Both the position numbers and the translations under genes were made by a program. A DNA stretch of 36,928 nt from Allobosea sp. ASV33. GTDB lineage: Bacteria; Pseudomonadota; Alphaproteobacteria; Rhizobiales; Beijerinckiaceae. Below, piece after piece: positions 20,689 through 29,063 of the stretch. The DNA lies in the NCBI RefSeq assembly GCF_016428755.1, contig NZ_JAELTI010000052.1:1-36928 (forward strand), given 5' to 3'. The first letter of the stretch is position 1. The number at the start of each line of letters is the position of its first letter. Below the pieces are notes generated by a model. It had not been told where the DNA came from and searched no databases. It was given only the letters and a program-made list of their open reading frames with translations.

Positions 20689-20955
20689 TCATCCGCCCGT
20701 GGCGATTCGGGCGGCGACTCGCCCCATATAACCCGCCAGCGCGTCTCCCATGAACGGAAGAAACAGCAGCAGTGCCGCGAAGACCGCGACGATCTTCGGT
20801 ACGAAGACCAGCGTCTGCTCCTGGATCTGGGTCAGCGCCTGGATCAGCGAGACGACGAGGCCGACCGCGAGCGCGATCACCATCAGCGGGCCGCCGACCT
20901 TCAGGAAGACGACGATGCCGTCACGGGCGATGTCGAGAATGGCTCCGGAAGTCAT
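20689..20955 (-). CDS. fliQ: Flagellar export gate protein FliQ
   Basis: This is an 88-residue protein with two transmembrane helices (about 17-38 and 52-72). GPLMVIALAVGLVVSLIQAL followed by TQIQEQTLVFVPKIVAV is the classic FliQ signature. It forms the outer ring of the FliPQR gate. The length is normal. It lies 24 bp after fliE and directly before fliR. Confidence 0.96.
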   Translation of the reverse strand: MTSGAILDIARDGIVVFLKVGGPLMVIALAVGLVVSLIQALTQIQEQTLVFVPKIVAVFAALLLFLPFMGDALAGYMGRVAARIATGG

Positions 20956-20979
20956 GGTCTTTATCCGATCCGTTGGCCG

Positions 20980-21303
20980 TCAGACCGGCATCCGCATGAT
21001 TTCTTCATAGGCCGCGATGACGCGGTCGCGCACGGCGACCAGGGTCTCGATCGCGGCCTCGCTCTCGGCCACCGCCGTCACGACATTGACGATGTCGGCC
21101 CGGCCGCCGGCGACGCTCGCGGTCTGGGCATCGGCCTGCCGCCCCGCATTGGCCGTCGCGTCGAGCGCCTTGCCGAGCAGGGCGGAGAAATCCGGCCCGC
21201 CCGCTTCCGCGCCGCCCGTGGCGATCGGCTTGCGCATCAGATTGCCGGCGCCCATCCCCTGGATGGAGGCGTAGGCGCCCGCGGCGAAACCCGGAGTGGC
21301 CAT
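20980..21303 (-). CDS. fliE: Flagellar hook-basal body protein FliE
   Basis: This is a 107-residue protein that joins the MS ring to the proximal rod and is among the first proteins exported. The C-terminal region DIVNVVTAVAESEAAIETLVAVRDRVIAAYEEIMRMPV fits FliE (helices ending YxEIMRMxV). The N-terminal part is Ala/Gly-rich and variable, as in other members. It lies between flgC and fliQ on the same strand. The 111-bp gap to flgC holds a family B repeat. Confidence 0.92.
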   Translation of the reverse strand: MATPGFAAGAYASIQGMGAGNLMRKPIATGGAEAGGPDFSALLGKALDATANAGRQADAQTASVAGGRADIVNVVTAVAESEAAIETLVAVRDRVIAAYEEIMRMPV

Positions 21304-21364
21304 GATGGTCTAGTCCCCTTCTGGAGTGTTTGTTTGCCGCATATTCGCTGACGCGGACCTCCGG

Positions 21365-21412
21365 TTCTTCACGCGAACCGCTGCCCACTTCGCTCGAAAA
21401 TGCTTTGGAGCG
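21365..21412. repeat. Dispersed repeat, family B, copy 2
   Basis: The segment ttcttcacgcgaaccgctgc...cacttcgctcgaaaatgct lies in the flgC-fliE gap. It is a close match to 32019-32060 (about 35 of 40 positions) and a distant match to 4223-4262. It sits inside a transcription unit. Confidence 0.75.
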
Positions 21413-21414
21413 CG

Positions 21415-21825
21415 TCAGGCGCGCAGGATGTCGATGGTGCGCTGGATCATCCGGCGCGTCGAAGAGATCAGGTTGAGATTGGCTTCGTAGCTGCGCTGGG
21501 CCTCGCGCATGTCGACCATCTCGACCAGGGAATTGACGTTCGGCATCTGCACGTCGCCCTTGGCGTCGGCGGCCGGGTTGCCGGGCTCGTGCTTGACCTT
21601 GAAGGCGCTTGGATCGCGCTGGACCTTGCCGAGCGCGACGAGCTGAGCGTCGAGGGTGCGGTCGAAATGGCGCTGGAAGGTCGGGACCTTGCGGCGATAG
21701 GGCTCGGCACCGGCGCGCTCCGGCCCGGAATCGGCGTTGGCGATGTTCTCGGAGATGATGCGCATGCGCCCGGACTGGCTGCGCAGGCCGGAAGCGGCGA
21801 CGGCGATGCTCTTGATCAGGTCCAT
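21415..21825 (-). CDS. flgC: Flagellar proximal rod protein FlgC
   Basis: This is a 136-residue rod protein. The N-terminal SIAVAASGLRSQSGRMRIISENIANADS is the conserved rod/hook helix, and PNVNSLVEMVDMREAQRSYEAN near the C-terminus is diagnostic of FlgC. It starts 2 nt past the flgB stop, indicating tight coupling. Confidence 0.95.
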   Translation of the reverse strand: MDLIKSIAVAASGLRSQSGRMRIISENIANADSGPERAGAEPYRRKVPTFQRHFDRTLDAQLVALGKVQRDPSAFKVKHEPGNPAADAKGDVQMPNVNSLVEMVDMREAQRSYEANLNLISSTRRMIQRTIDILRA

Positions 21826-21827
21826 GA

Positions 21828-22229
21828 TCAGCGCCCCTTGCCGATCGCGATCTTCATCAGGCCGAGGCCTTTGCTGTAGAGCGAGGCGGCGAGCTGATAA
21901 TCGGACTGGTTCTGCGCGACCTTGAGCATCTCGTCCTCGAGATTCACCGCGTTGCCGTTCGGCGTGGTCTCGAAGCGCGGGGCGCCGGTGCCGTCGAAGC
22001 CGCCATTGCTGCCGGTCAGGCTCATATGGCCGGCACTGGTCTGTGCAATCGCGACGCGGGCGCGGGCCGGATCGACGCTCGGCGGCTTCAGGTCGACCGG
22101 GCGGAAGCCGGGGCTGTCGGCATTGGCGACGTTCTCAGCGAGGATCTTCTGGCGCGACTGCTGGTACTGCATGCGCGTCTTCAGCGCCTGCATCAGGCCG
22201 CCGCCGACGCTGAATCCGTCGTTCGCCAT
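21828..22229 (-). CDS. flgB: Flagellar proximal rod protein FlgB
   Basis: This 133-residue rod protein is the first gene of the flgB-flgC-fliE-fliQ-fliR-flhB run. The stretch MQYQQSRQKILAENVANADS followed by PGFRPVDLKPP is the conserved N-terminal rod motif. The C-terminal LEDEMLKVAQNQSDYQLAASL is also typical. The start is ATG 22229. The CtrA-type box at 22297-22311 lies about 70 bp upstream. Confidence 0.94.
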   Translation of the reverse strand: MANDGFSVGGGLMQALKTRMQYQQSRQKILAENVANADSPGFRPVDLKPPSVDPARARVAIAQTSAGHMSLTGSNGGFDGTGAPRFETTPNGNAVNLEDEMLKVAQNQSDYQLAASLYSKGLGLMKIAIGKGR

Positions 22230-22296
22230 GGCTCCCGCTCCCCGTCCTTGCGCCCGGCGATGCCGGGCAACTGGGCAAATCCTGCCGGGTGCATGG

Positions 22297-22311
22297 TTAA
22301 CATCGGGTTAA
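22297..22311. promoter_or_regulatory. CtrA box between flgB and fliO
   Basis: TTAA-CATCGGG-TTAA is a perfect match to the CtrA consensus TTAA-N7-TTAA. The opposite strand reads TTAACCATGC at the first half, matching the extended half-site TTAACCAT. It lies 68 bp upstream of flgB and 138 bp upstream of fliO. CtrA control of flagellar operons is established in this class; binding here is inferred. Confidence 0.65.
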
Positions 22312-22331
22312 AAGGGGCGAGTTTCATGGGT

Positions 22332-22350
22332 GTGGTTAACCACGCGTTCA
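22332..22350. promoter_or_regulatory. Perfect palindrome with second CtrA-like site before fliO
   Basis: gtggttaaccac (22332-22343) is a perfect 12-bp palindrome. Within it, TTAA-CCACGCG-TTCA (22336-22350) matches the CtrA box at seven of eight positions in the fliO direction. It lies about 100 bp upstream of fliO. Confidence 0.45.
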
Positions 22351-22448
22351 CCATGTTTCCCGATAGCCAAAGCGTTATGCTATACGCAAGGTGTTGAACC
22401 ATGGACGGGACTTAGCGGCCCTCCGGGCCGTTGCGTAAGAGGCAGACC

Positions 22449-23783
22449 TTGCAGAGCTTGTTCGGATTAGAACTCTCCATCGCGCAGAAGGTGATCGTCG
22501 CCTCTGTCGTCAGTCTCGTGCTTCTCGCGCTGCTCGGCTTGTTCGTGCGGCAGATCAAAGGCGGCCGGCTCCGGCTGCACGGCCAGGCCGGCGGGCGGCA
22601 GCGCCAGCCAAGGCTCGGCGTGGTCGACACCTACGACCTCGACCGCCAGCGCCAGCTCGTCCTGATCCGGCGCGACAATATCGAGCATCTGCTGATGATC
22701 GGCGGTGCGTCCGACGTCGTGGTCGAGACCAATATCATGCGCAGCGGCGGCCGCGCCGCGACGCCGAGCTACGCGGATACCTCAGCGGATCGGCCGCTGC
22801 CGCCCTTCGAGACGCTGGTTCCGCCGAGCGAGCCCGCGATGCGGGCCGGCGAGGAAGCGCGCCGCGCCGGCTATCCGGAAGGGCCAGAGCTGCTGCCGCC
22901 CCTGCCGAGCCGCCCCGTTTCGGTTCCGGTCGAGCCGGTGACGACGATAGCTGCGAACACCGCCGCGACCGCAGGCGTCGCTGCCGCCCTCGGCGTCGCG
23001 GCGACGGCTGCGGCAGAGGCCGCTACAGCTCCTGCCAAGCCCGCGATGCCGCCGATGCCGGCGCCGCCGCTCACCACGGGCCCGGCGCCAAGCTTCGCCC
23101 GTGAGCATGCGCCGCAGCCGGCCGTCAGCGCCGGCGAGCTCGACGATATGACCCGCCAACTCGAAGAGGCGCTGAAGCGGCCTTTCTCCGCCGTGCGCCC
23201 GGGCAATATTCCCGCCGAGGCGCCTGCCGCGAGCCCGGCGCCGGTGGTCGAACCGCCTGCGAGGGCCGAAAAGTTCGCGCCTGCTCCCGTCGTCGAGAAG
23301 GAGCCGATCGAAGCGGTCGCGCCGATCGTCGCCCCGCCAGCTCCCGAACCCGAGATCGTGCCCGAGCCGGTCGCGCCGTCGCCTGCGGCCGCCCAGCCGC
23401 GCCAGAAGCCGATCCCGAGCGATGTCGAGGCCGAACTGGCCGCGGCGCTCGGGCTGACGCTGGATCGCCCGATTCCGAAGGCGCCGGAGCCCAAGCCTGT
23501 CGACGTCAAGCCCTTCGAGCCGAAGCCGGCCGAGACGCGTCATCCGGAGCCGCGCCGTGCGGAGCCTGTCGTCGAGCCCGCGCCGATCGCCGAGGACGAG
23601 CCCGTTATCGAGGAGCCCGCCGGCAAGGCGGAACAGCCGGTCCCCGTCGAGAGCCCGAAGCCACAGCCCGAGCCCGAAAAGCCGGCCGAGCCTGTCTCGA
23701 AGGAGATCGACCCTTTCTCCGTCGACGCCATCGAAGCCGAATTCGCTCGTCTGCTGGGCCGCGATCCCAAGGCCAAGTCCTGA
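22449..23783 (+). CDS. fliO: FliO-like export protein with long Pro-rich tail
   Basis: This is a 444-residue protein. A short N-terminus (LQSLFGLELSIAQ) leads to one transmembrane helix (about 14-33) and a small cytoplasmic domain with LGVVDTYDLDRQRQLVLIRR and NIEHLLMIGG, the FliO signature. FliO helps the FliP ring assemble. Ordinary FliO is about 100-150 residues; here a Pro/Ala/Glu-rich tail of about 330 residues follows. Three short helical motifs are spaced along it: ELDDMTRQLEEALKRP (230-245), DVEAELAAALGLTLDRP (325-341) and AIEAEFARLLGRDP (427-440). The TTG at 22449 is chosen because AAGAGG lies 6 nt upstream and the product begins as expected; TTG 22431 is an alternative. It is divergent from flgB, with fliP next. 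Confidence 0.85.
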   Translation: MQSLFGLELSIAQKVIVASVVSLVLLALLGLFVRQIKGGRLRLHGQAGGRQRQPRLGVVDTYDLDRQRQLVLIRRDNIEHLLMIGGASDVVVETNIMRSGGRAATPSYADTSADRPLPPFETLVPPSEPAMRAGEEARRAGYPEGPELLPPLPSRPVSVPVEPVTTIAANTAATAGVAAALGVAATAAAEAATAPAKPAMPPMPAPPLTTGPAPSFAREHAPQPAVSAGELDDMTRQLEEALKRPFSAVRPGNIPAEAPAASPAPVVEPPARAEKFAPAPVVEKEPIEAVAPIVAPPAPEPEIVPEPVAPSPAAAQPRQKPIPSDVEAELAAALGLTLDRPIPKAPEPKPVDVKPFEPKPAETRHPEPRRAEPVVEPAPIAEDEPVIEEPAGKAEQPVPVESPKPQPEPEKPAEPVSKEIDPFSVDAIEAEFARLLGRDPKAKS

Positions 23784-23861
23784 ATCGGCAGCGGCAGCCT
23801 GAAGGTGGGCGGCCGCCGACCGCGGGCCATCAACAGGATTGTCGGCCATCCGGCCTCATCG

Positions 23862-23889
23862 ACGCCGCGCACTGGTTGCGCGGCGTTTT
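23862..23889 (+). terminator. Terminator-like hairpin between fliO and fliP
   Basis: The 9-bp perfect stem acgccgcgc/gcgcggcgt (23862-23870 and 23878-23886) with a 7-nt loop is followed by TTTT. It lies 79 bp past the fliO stop and 55 bp before the preferred fliP start. If active it would reduce readthrough from fliO into fliP. Confidence 0.65.
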
Positions 23890-23943
23890 CGCGTGGCTAG
23901 CCTCAGGCCACCCGATCGGTTGAGTCGGGCTGTGGCGGCGCGC

Positions 23944-24711
23944 GTGAACTTCATCGGCGGACGAGCGAGACGGTTTCGAGGCGGACGCGCCCTGGCGGCG
24001 GCCGCGCTGCTGCTCGTGCTCCAGACGGTGCCGGCGCTGCCGCAGACGCTGTCGCTCGACCTGGGGCAGGGCGGCGGCGTGGCGGAGCGGGCGCTGCAGC
24101 TCATCGCCGTCATCACGGTACTGTCGCTGGCGCCGTCGATCCTGATCATGGTGACGTCGTTCACGCGGATCGTGGTGGTGCTGTCGCTGCTGCGCTCGGC
24201 ATTGGGTACTCAGACCGCGCCGCCCAATGCCGTGATCCTCGGGCTCTCGCTGTTCCTGACCGGCTTCGTCATGGCGCCGACCTTGCGCGAGGCCTACACG
24301 ACGGCCGTCCAGCCGCTGGTCGCCGGCCAGATCCAGCCGCAGGAGGCCTATAATCGCGGCGTCGTGCCCTTCAAGACCTTCATGCTCAAGCATGTCCGCG
24401 AGAAGGACCTGGCGCTGTTCCTCGACATGTCGCAGGGACCGCGTCCGCAGCAGCCGCAGGATGTCGGCGTCGAGGTGCTGATACCGGCCTTCATGATCTC
24501 GGAACTGCGCCGCGCCTTCGAGATCGGCTTCCTGCTGTTCGTGCCCTTCCTGATCATCGACCTCGTCGTGGCCTCGATCCTGATGTCGGTGGGCATGATG
24601 ATGTTGCCGCCGGTGACGGTGGCGTTGCCATTCAAGCTGATCTTCTTCGTGCTGGTCGACGGCTGGGGGCTGGTCGCGGGCTCGCTGGTGAAGAGCTACG
24701 GCGGCGGGTGA
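23944..24711 (+). CDS. fliP: Flagellar export gate protein FliP
   Basis: This is a 255-residue core protein of the FliPQR export gate. It carries a cleavable-type N-terminus (hydrophobic ALAAAALLLVLQTVPALPQ), then LAPSILIMVTSFTRIVVVLS, LFLTGFVMAPT and IPAFMISELRRAFEIGFLLF, all FliP hallmarks. GTG 23944 gives normal length and places the signal sequence at the N-terminus. A TTG at 23839 would add 35 residues that span the hairpin at 23862-23886 and is unlikely. The ribosome-binding site at 23944 is weak. Confidence 0.93.
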   Translation: MNFIGGRARRFRGGRALAAAALLLVLQTVPALPQTLSLDLGQGGGVAERALQLIAVITVLSLAPSILIMVTSFTRIVVVLSLLRSALGTQTAPPNAVILGLSLFLTGFVMAPTLREAYTTAVQPLVAGQIQPQEAYNRGVVPFKTFMLKHVREKDLALFLDMSQGPRPQQPQDVGVEVLIPAFMISELRRAFEIGFLLFVPFLIIDLVVASILMSVGMMMLPPVTVALPFKLIFFVLVDGWGLVAGSLVKSYGGG

Positions 24712-24892
24712 GGTCGGCGCTTGAAACTGAATCGGGCCAGAGGCTTGGCGGAATGTCCTCCAGGCCCGATTCAGGTTCTGCGAGATCGCCCTGCGCGAGA
24801 TGTGCGGAGTCGAAAGCCGCATCATCACCCAGGGCGGCGGCACCGGACGCGCCTTCCAGCAAGCGAAGACCCGTCCGGCCGGACCAACCTGA
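24712..24892. other. Gap with long inverted repeat and coding-like remnant
   Basis: A 12-bp inverted repeat, ctgaatcgggcc/ggcccgattcag (24727-24738 and 24763-24774), surrounds 24 nt. It has no T tract, so it is a weak terminator candidate for fliP. A plus-strand frame ending in TGA at 24890-24892 reads EIALREMCGVESRIITQGGG and on without a usable start; it may be the tail of a lost gene, but no family was recognised. Confidence 0.3.
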
Positions 24893-25465
24893 TTATTTCG
24901 GCATCAGCACCGTATCGACGACGTGGATGACGCCGTTGCTCTGCTTCACATCGGGTATCGTGACGATCGACTTGCCGCCCTTGGCGTCGATGACCTCCAG
25001 CTTGCCGCCGGCCATCGCGACCTTCAGCGTCTCGCCCTGAACGGTTTTGAGCGTCGCCTTGCTGCCACCGGCCTTGGCATCGGCCATCAGCTGGGCGCCG
25101 GTGAGATTGCCGGGAACGACGTGATAGGTCAGCACGGCGGTCAGTTTGGCCTTCTGTTCGGGCTTGAGCAGCGTGTCCACCGTTCCCGCCGGCAGCTTGC
25201 CGAAGGCGGCATTGGTGGGCGCGAAGACGGTGAACGGCCCGGGGCCCATCAGGGTGTCGACGAGGCCGGCGGCCTTCACCGCGGCGACGAGGGTGGTGTG
25301 GTCCTTGGAATTGACTGCATTCTCGATGATGTTCTTGTTGGCAAACATCGGCGCGCCACCGACCGTGACGGGCTCTTGCGCGAAGGCTGGAGCGAGAGAA
25401 GCGTTCGTGCCGAGCACAAGCAGGCTCATTGCGGCGCCGAGCGCCACATTCACTGTGCGTTTCAT
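24893..25465 (-). CDS. Secreted fasciclin (FAS1) domain protein
   Basis: This is a 190-residue exported protein. The signal peptide runs from MKRTVNVALGAAMSLLVLG to about residue 29 (PAFAQ). One FAS1 domain follows: HTTLVAAVKAAGLVDTLMG, GPFTVFAPTNAAFGKLP, LTYHVVPGN and the C-terminal NGVIHVVDTVLMP are the H1 and H2 box patterns of the family. FAS1 proteins act in adhesion or surface interaction; the role here is not known. ATG 25465 has GGAG 8 nt upstream. It lies 148 bp past rnd on the same strand. Confidence 0.92.
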   Translation of the reverse strand: MKRTVNVALGAAMSLLVLGTNASLAPAFAQEPVTVGGAPMFANKNIIENAVNSKDHTTLVAAVKAAGLVDTLMGPGPFTVFAPTNAAFGKLPAGTVDTLLKPEQKAKLTAVLTYHVVPGNLTGAQLMADAKAGGSKATLKTVQGETLKVAMAGGKLEVIDAKGGKSIVTIPDVKQSNGVIHVVDTVLMPK

Positions 25466-25613
25466 AGGGTGATCTCCAGAATTTGCGGCAGGAAATCTAC
25501 CGCAAAACCCGAATTGTCCTGGCCGGCCGCCATGGCCGCTCAGGTTTCGGTAATCCGAATACGTTGGCTGGAGCCCATCGGATCGAATTATTTCTGCCGG
25601 CGGTGAAGCAGTA

Positions 25614-26753
25614 TCAGTCCACAATCACCCGGCCGCGCTGGATGCGCAGGCTGAGCGTGCCGTTCTTCAGGGCCAAGGCCTTTTCGCCGAAGACGCCGCG
25701 GCGCCAGCCATGCAGGGCCGGGACGTCGGCGAGGTCGTCGGAGGCGATGGCGTCGAGATCGTCGCTGGAGGCGATGATCTTGGGTGCGACGCGCTCGGCA
25801 TCCGCCACCGCCTTGAGCAGGACCTTGAGCAGGTCGAGCACGGCGGCATTGGTGGGCCGGCCGCGCTCGCGCTCCAGCCGGGGCAGGGTCTTGGGATCGA
25901 GAGCGGCGGCGCGCTCGATCGCGGCCAGGACCTCGGCACCGTTGCGCGAGCGCTCGAAGCCGTTCGGCACGGAGCGTAGTTCCGCCAGCGCCTCGACCGA
26001 GCGCGGGCCGCGCTGGACGATGTCCATCAGCGCGTCGTCCTTGAGCACGCGCTGGCGCGGGACGTCGCGGGTCTGCGCCTCGCGCTCGCGCCAGGCGGCG
26101 ATCTCCATCAGGTTCGGCAGTTCACGCGGCTTGCGGATGCGGCCCTTCAGCCGCTGCCAGGCGTTCTCGGGCTTGACCTCGTAGGTCGAAGGCGAGGTCA
26201 GGACGGACATCTCCTCGGCGACCCAGCTTTCGCGGCCGCTGGCATCGAGATCGGCCTTCAGGGCGAGATAGATGTCGCGCAGATAGGTGACGTCCGACTC
26301 GGCATAGGCGAGCTGCGCCTCGGTCAGCGGGCGGCGCGACCAGTCGGTGAAACGCGAGGACTTGTCGATGCGCGCCTTGGCGAGGTCGTTGGCGAGCTGC
26401 TCGTAGCCGACGGAGTCGCCATAGCCGCAGACCATGGCGGCGACCTGCGTGTCGAAGAGCGGGGTCGGCAGCACGCGCCCGAGCAGCCAGACGATCTCCA
26501 GGTCCTGGCGGGCGGCATGGAAGACCTTGACCACGTTCTCGTTGACCATCAGCCCGAAGAAGGGGGCGAGGTCGAGATCGGGCGACAAGGGATCGACCAG
26601 CACGGCCTCGTCGGGCGAAGCGAGCTGAATCAGGCAGAGCTTGGGGTAATAGGTGGTCTCGCGCAGGAACTCGGTGTCGACCGTGACGAAGGGGTGGATC
26701 GCGAGGCGGTCGCAAGCGGCGGAGAGCGCGGCGGTGTCGGAAATCAGATGCAT
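25614..26753 (-). CDS. rnd: Ribonuclease D
   Basis: This is a 379-residue 3'-5' exoribonuclease of the DEDDy family that helps mature tRNA 3' ends. Catalytic residues are visible: D26 and E28 in [11 protein letters not shown]84 in [11 protein letters not shown], and Y149 with D153 in [10 protein letters not shown]. An HRDC domain follows (about 210-285, with [19 protein letters not shown]). Length is normal. It is divergent from aspS with a 137-bp gap. Confidence 0.94.
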   Translation of the reverse strand: MHLISDTAALSAACDRLAIHPFVTVDTEFLRETTYYPKLCLIQLASPDEAVLVDPLSPDLDLAPFFGLMVNENVVKVFHAARQDLEIVWLLGRVLPTPLFDTQVAAMVCGYGDSVGYEQLANDLAKARIDKSSRFTDWSRRPLTEAQLAYAESDVTYLRDIYLALKADLDASGRESWVAEEMSVLTSPSTYEVKPENAWQRLKGRIRKPRELPNLMEIAAWREREAQTRDVPRQRVLKDDALMDIVQRGPRSVEALAELRSVPNGFERSRNGAEVLAAIERAAALDPKTLPRLERERGRPTNAAVLDLLKVLLKAVADAERVAPKIIASSDDLDAIASDDLADVPALHGWRRGVFGEKALALKNGTLSLRIQRGRVIVD

Positions 26754-26890
26754 GGTTCCGGGTCTTAGCAGAGAGAGCCGCAGGATGTCGCGGGCGTTCT
26801 TGACATTTCGAGCGCGCGCGTGTGGTTAGCCGCAAAGCTGCGGCTGGCGCTTCGCGCCGGCCTTCGACGCATTTCCGAAAGACCGAGACC

Positions 26891-28675
26891 GTGACCCTGC
26901 ATCGCTACCGTTCCCACACCTGCGGCGCGCTCCGTGACAGCGACATCGGCCAGAATGTCCGTCTCTCCGGCTGGTGCCATCGCATTCGCGACCATGGCGG
27001 CGTGCTCTTCATCGATCTGCGCGACCATTACGGCATGACCCAGGTGGTGATCGATCCCGATTCGCCGGCTTTCGCGGATGCCGAGACGCTGCGCTCGGAA
27101 TGGGTCGTGCGCATCGACGGCAAGGTCAAGGCCCGCCTCGCCGGCACCGAGAACGCCAACCTGCCGACCGGCGCGGTCGAGGTCTTCGCGACGGGCATCG
27201 AGGTGCTCGGTCCCTCGGCCGAATTGCCGCTGCCGGTCTTCGGCGACCTCGAATATCCCGAGGATACCCGTCTCAAGTACCGCTTCCTCGACCTGCGTCG
27301 CGAGAAGCTGCACAACAACATCATGCTGCGCACGAAGGTCATCGACTCGATGCGCCGCCGTATGAAGGATTCGGGCTTCTCGGAGTTCCAGACGCCGATC
27401 CTGACCGCGTCCTCGCCGGAAGGCGCGCGCGACTTCCTGGTGCCGAGCCGCCTGCATCCGGGCAAGTTCTACGCGCTGCCGCAGGCCCCGCAGCAGTACA
27501 AGCAGCTCCTGATGATGGCGGGCTTCGACCGCTATTTCCAGATCGCGCCGTGCTTCCGCGACGAGGACCCGCGCGCCGACCGCCTGCCGGGCGAGTTCTA
27601 CCAGCTCGACGTCGAGATGAGCTTCGTCGAGCAGGAGGATGTGTTCGCGACGATGGAGCCGATCATCACCGGCGTGTTCGAGGAATTCGCCGAGGGCCGC
27701 ACCGTCCAGAAGAACTGGCCGCGCATTCCCTATGCCGAGTCGATCGCCAAATATGGCTCCGACAAGCCGGACCTGCGCAACCCGCTCGAAATGCAGGACG
27801 TTTCCGAGCATTTCCGCGGCTCGGGCTTCAAGGTCTTCGCGCGCATCCTCGAGGGCGAGAAGAACCGCGTCTGGGCGATTCCCGCGCCGGGCGGTGGCTC
27901 GCGCGCCTTCTGCGACCGGATGAACTCCTGGGCGCAGGGCGAAGGCCAGCCCGGCCTCGGCTACCTGATGGTCAAGGAAGACGGCGAGGGCCAGGGGCCG
28001 ATCGCCAACAATATCGGGTCTGAGCGCGTCGCGGGAATCATGAAGCAGATGGGGCTGAAGGGCGGCGACGCCTGCTTCTTCGTCGCAGGCGATCCGGACA
28101 AGTTCTACAAGTTCGCCGGCAGCGCCCGGAACAAGGTGGGCCAGGAGCTCAACCTGATCGACGAAAACGTCTTCGCCTTCGCCTGGATCGTCGATTTCCC
28201 GATGTTCGAGTACAACGAGGACGAGAAGAAGGTCGATTTCTCGCACAATCCCTTCTCGATGCCGCAGGGCGGCCTGAAGGCGCTCAACGAGGAAGACCCG
28301 CTCTCGCTCAAGGCGTTCCAGTACGACATCGCCTGCAACGGCTTCGAGCTCGCTTCCGGCGGCATCCGCAACCACCGCCCCGAGGCGATGGTGAAGGCCT
28401 TCGAGATCGCCGGCTATGGCGAGGAGACGGTGATCGAGCGCTTCGGCGGTATGTATCGCGCGTTCCAGTACGGCGCCCCGCCGCATGGCGGCATGGCGGC
28501 CGGCGTGGACCGCATCATCATGCTGCTGGCGCGCGCCACGAACCTGCGCGAGGTCGCGCTGTTCCCGATGAACCAGCAGGCCGTCGACCTCCTGATGGGC
28601 GCCCCGGCCGAGGCGACGCCGAAGCAGCTGCGCGAGGCGCATCTGCGCGTCAACCTGCCCGAGAAGAACGGCTGA
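26891..28675 (+). CDS. aspS: Aspartyl-tRNA synthetase
   Basis: This is a 594-residue class IIb synthetase. The N-terminal anticodon-binding OB fold ([38 protein letters not shown]) is followed by motif 2 ([20 protein letters not shown]), a bacterial GAD insert, and motif 3 ([14 protein letters not shown]). GTG 26891 matches the family N-terminus. The frame is open to 26822, but those residues are not conserved. A TTGACA hexamer at 26800-26805 could be the -35 element; no good -10 is visible. In alphaproteobacteria without AsnRS this enzyme is often non-discriminating (Asp and Asn); that cannot be decided here. Confidence 0.96.
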   Translation: MTLHRYRSHTCGALRDSDIGQNVRLSGWCHRIRDHGGVLFIDLRDHYGMTQVVIDPDSPAFADAETLRSEWVVRIDGKVKARLAGTENANLPTGAVEVFATGIEVLGPSAELPLPVFGDLEYPEDTRLKYRFLDLRREKLHNNIMLRTKVIDSMRRRMKDSGFSEFQTPILTASSPEGARDFLVPSRLHPGKFYALPQAPQQYKQLLMMAGFDRYFQIAPCFRDEDPRADRLPGEFYQLDVEMSFVEQEDVFATMEPIITGVFEEFAEGRTVQKNWPRIPYAESIAKYGSDKPDLRNPLEMQDVSEHFRGSGFKVFARILEGEKNRVWAIPAPGGGSRAFCDRMNSWAQGEGQPGLGYLMVKEDGEGQGPIANNIGSERVAGIMKQMGLKGGDACFFVAGDPDKFYKFAGSARNKVGQELNLIDENVFAFAWIVDFPMFEYNEDEKKVDFSHNPFSMPQGGLKALNEEDPLSLKAFQYDIACNGFELASGGIRNHRPEAMVKAFEIAGYGEETVIERFGGMYRAFQYGAPPHGGMAAGVDRIIMLLARATNLREVALFPMNQQAVDLLMGAPAEATPKQLREAHLRVNLPEKNG

Positions 28676-28680
28676 CGACC

Positions 28681-29049
28681 ATGGCTTCGCTGTCGATCGG
28701 GCGGGCGTTGTCGCTCGCCTGTCTCCTGATGCCCCTGCTCGGCGCCTGCGTCGCCCATGGCGAAAGCAGCTCCGGCCGCGCCTCGGCGCTGGCGACGACC
28801 GTCTCGCGCGCGATCGCCTGCAAGGCGGGCTCGCCGCAGCGCTCGACGCTCGACCGTTTCCTCGCAGCCGAGAAGGCGCGGGGCGCCGACGATCAGCAGA
28901 TCGCGGCGGCGCGCTCGGCCTATATCGGCATCTCCGAGGCCGAGATGGTCAACCAGGGCGTGCGGCCGCAAGGCTGCACGGCCGAGGAGCGGGCCGAGCT
29001 GAAGGCGCGGATGGGCCGCATCCGCACCGGGGATTTCGACACGCTCTGA
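28681..29049 (+). CDS. Small lipoprotein, first of a related pair
   Basis: This is a 122-residue predicted lipoprotein. The signal ends in the lipobox LLGAC (Cys23), after a hydrophobic ALSLACLLMPLL. The mature part has ATTVSRAIAC, a helix, and a C-terminal GCTAEERAELKARMG. The next gene repeats this layout (AATVSRAYDC, then RCEASERERIKGEIG), so the two are probably duplicates. Each mature part has two cysteines beyond the lipid Cys, which could pair. It starts 5 nt past the aspS stop and may be co-transcribed with it. No function was recognised. Confidence 0.75.
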   Translation: MASLSIGRALSLACLLMPLLGACVAHGESSSGRASALATTVSRAIACKAGSPQRSTLDRFLAAEKARGADDQQIAAARSAYIGISEAEMVNQGVRPQGCTAEERAELKARMGRIRTGDFDTL

Positions 29050-29063
29050 GCTGCGCCGTGCCG

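Noticed and set aside
24775..24892. A gene for the reading EIALREMCGVESRIITQGGG
   Set aside because: No start codon or ribosome-binding site and no recognised family; kept only as a possible remnant.
26765..28642. A 625-codon minus-strand frame opposite aspS
   Set aside because: It is an antisense shadow with low-complexity composition; aspS motifs cover the whole region.
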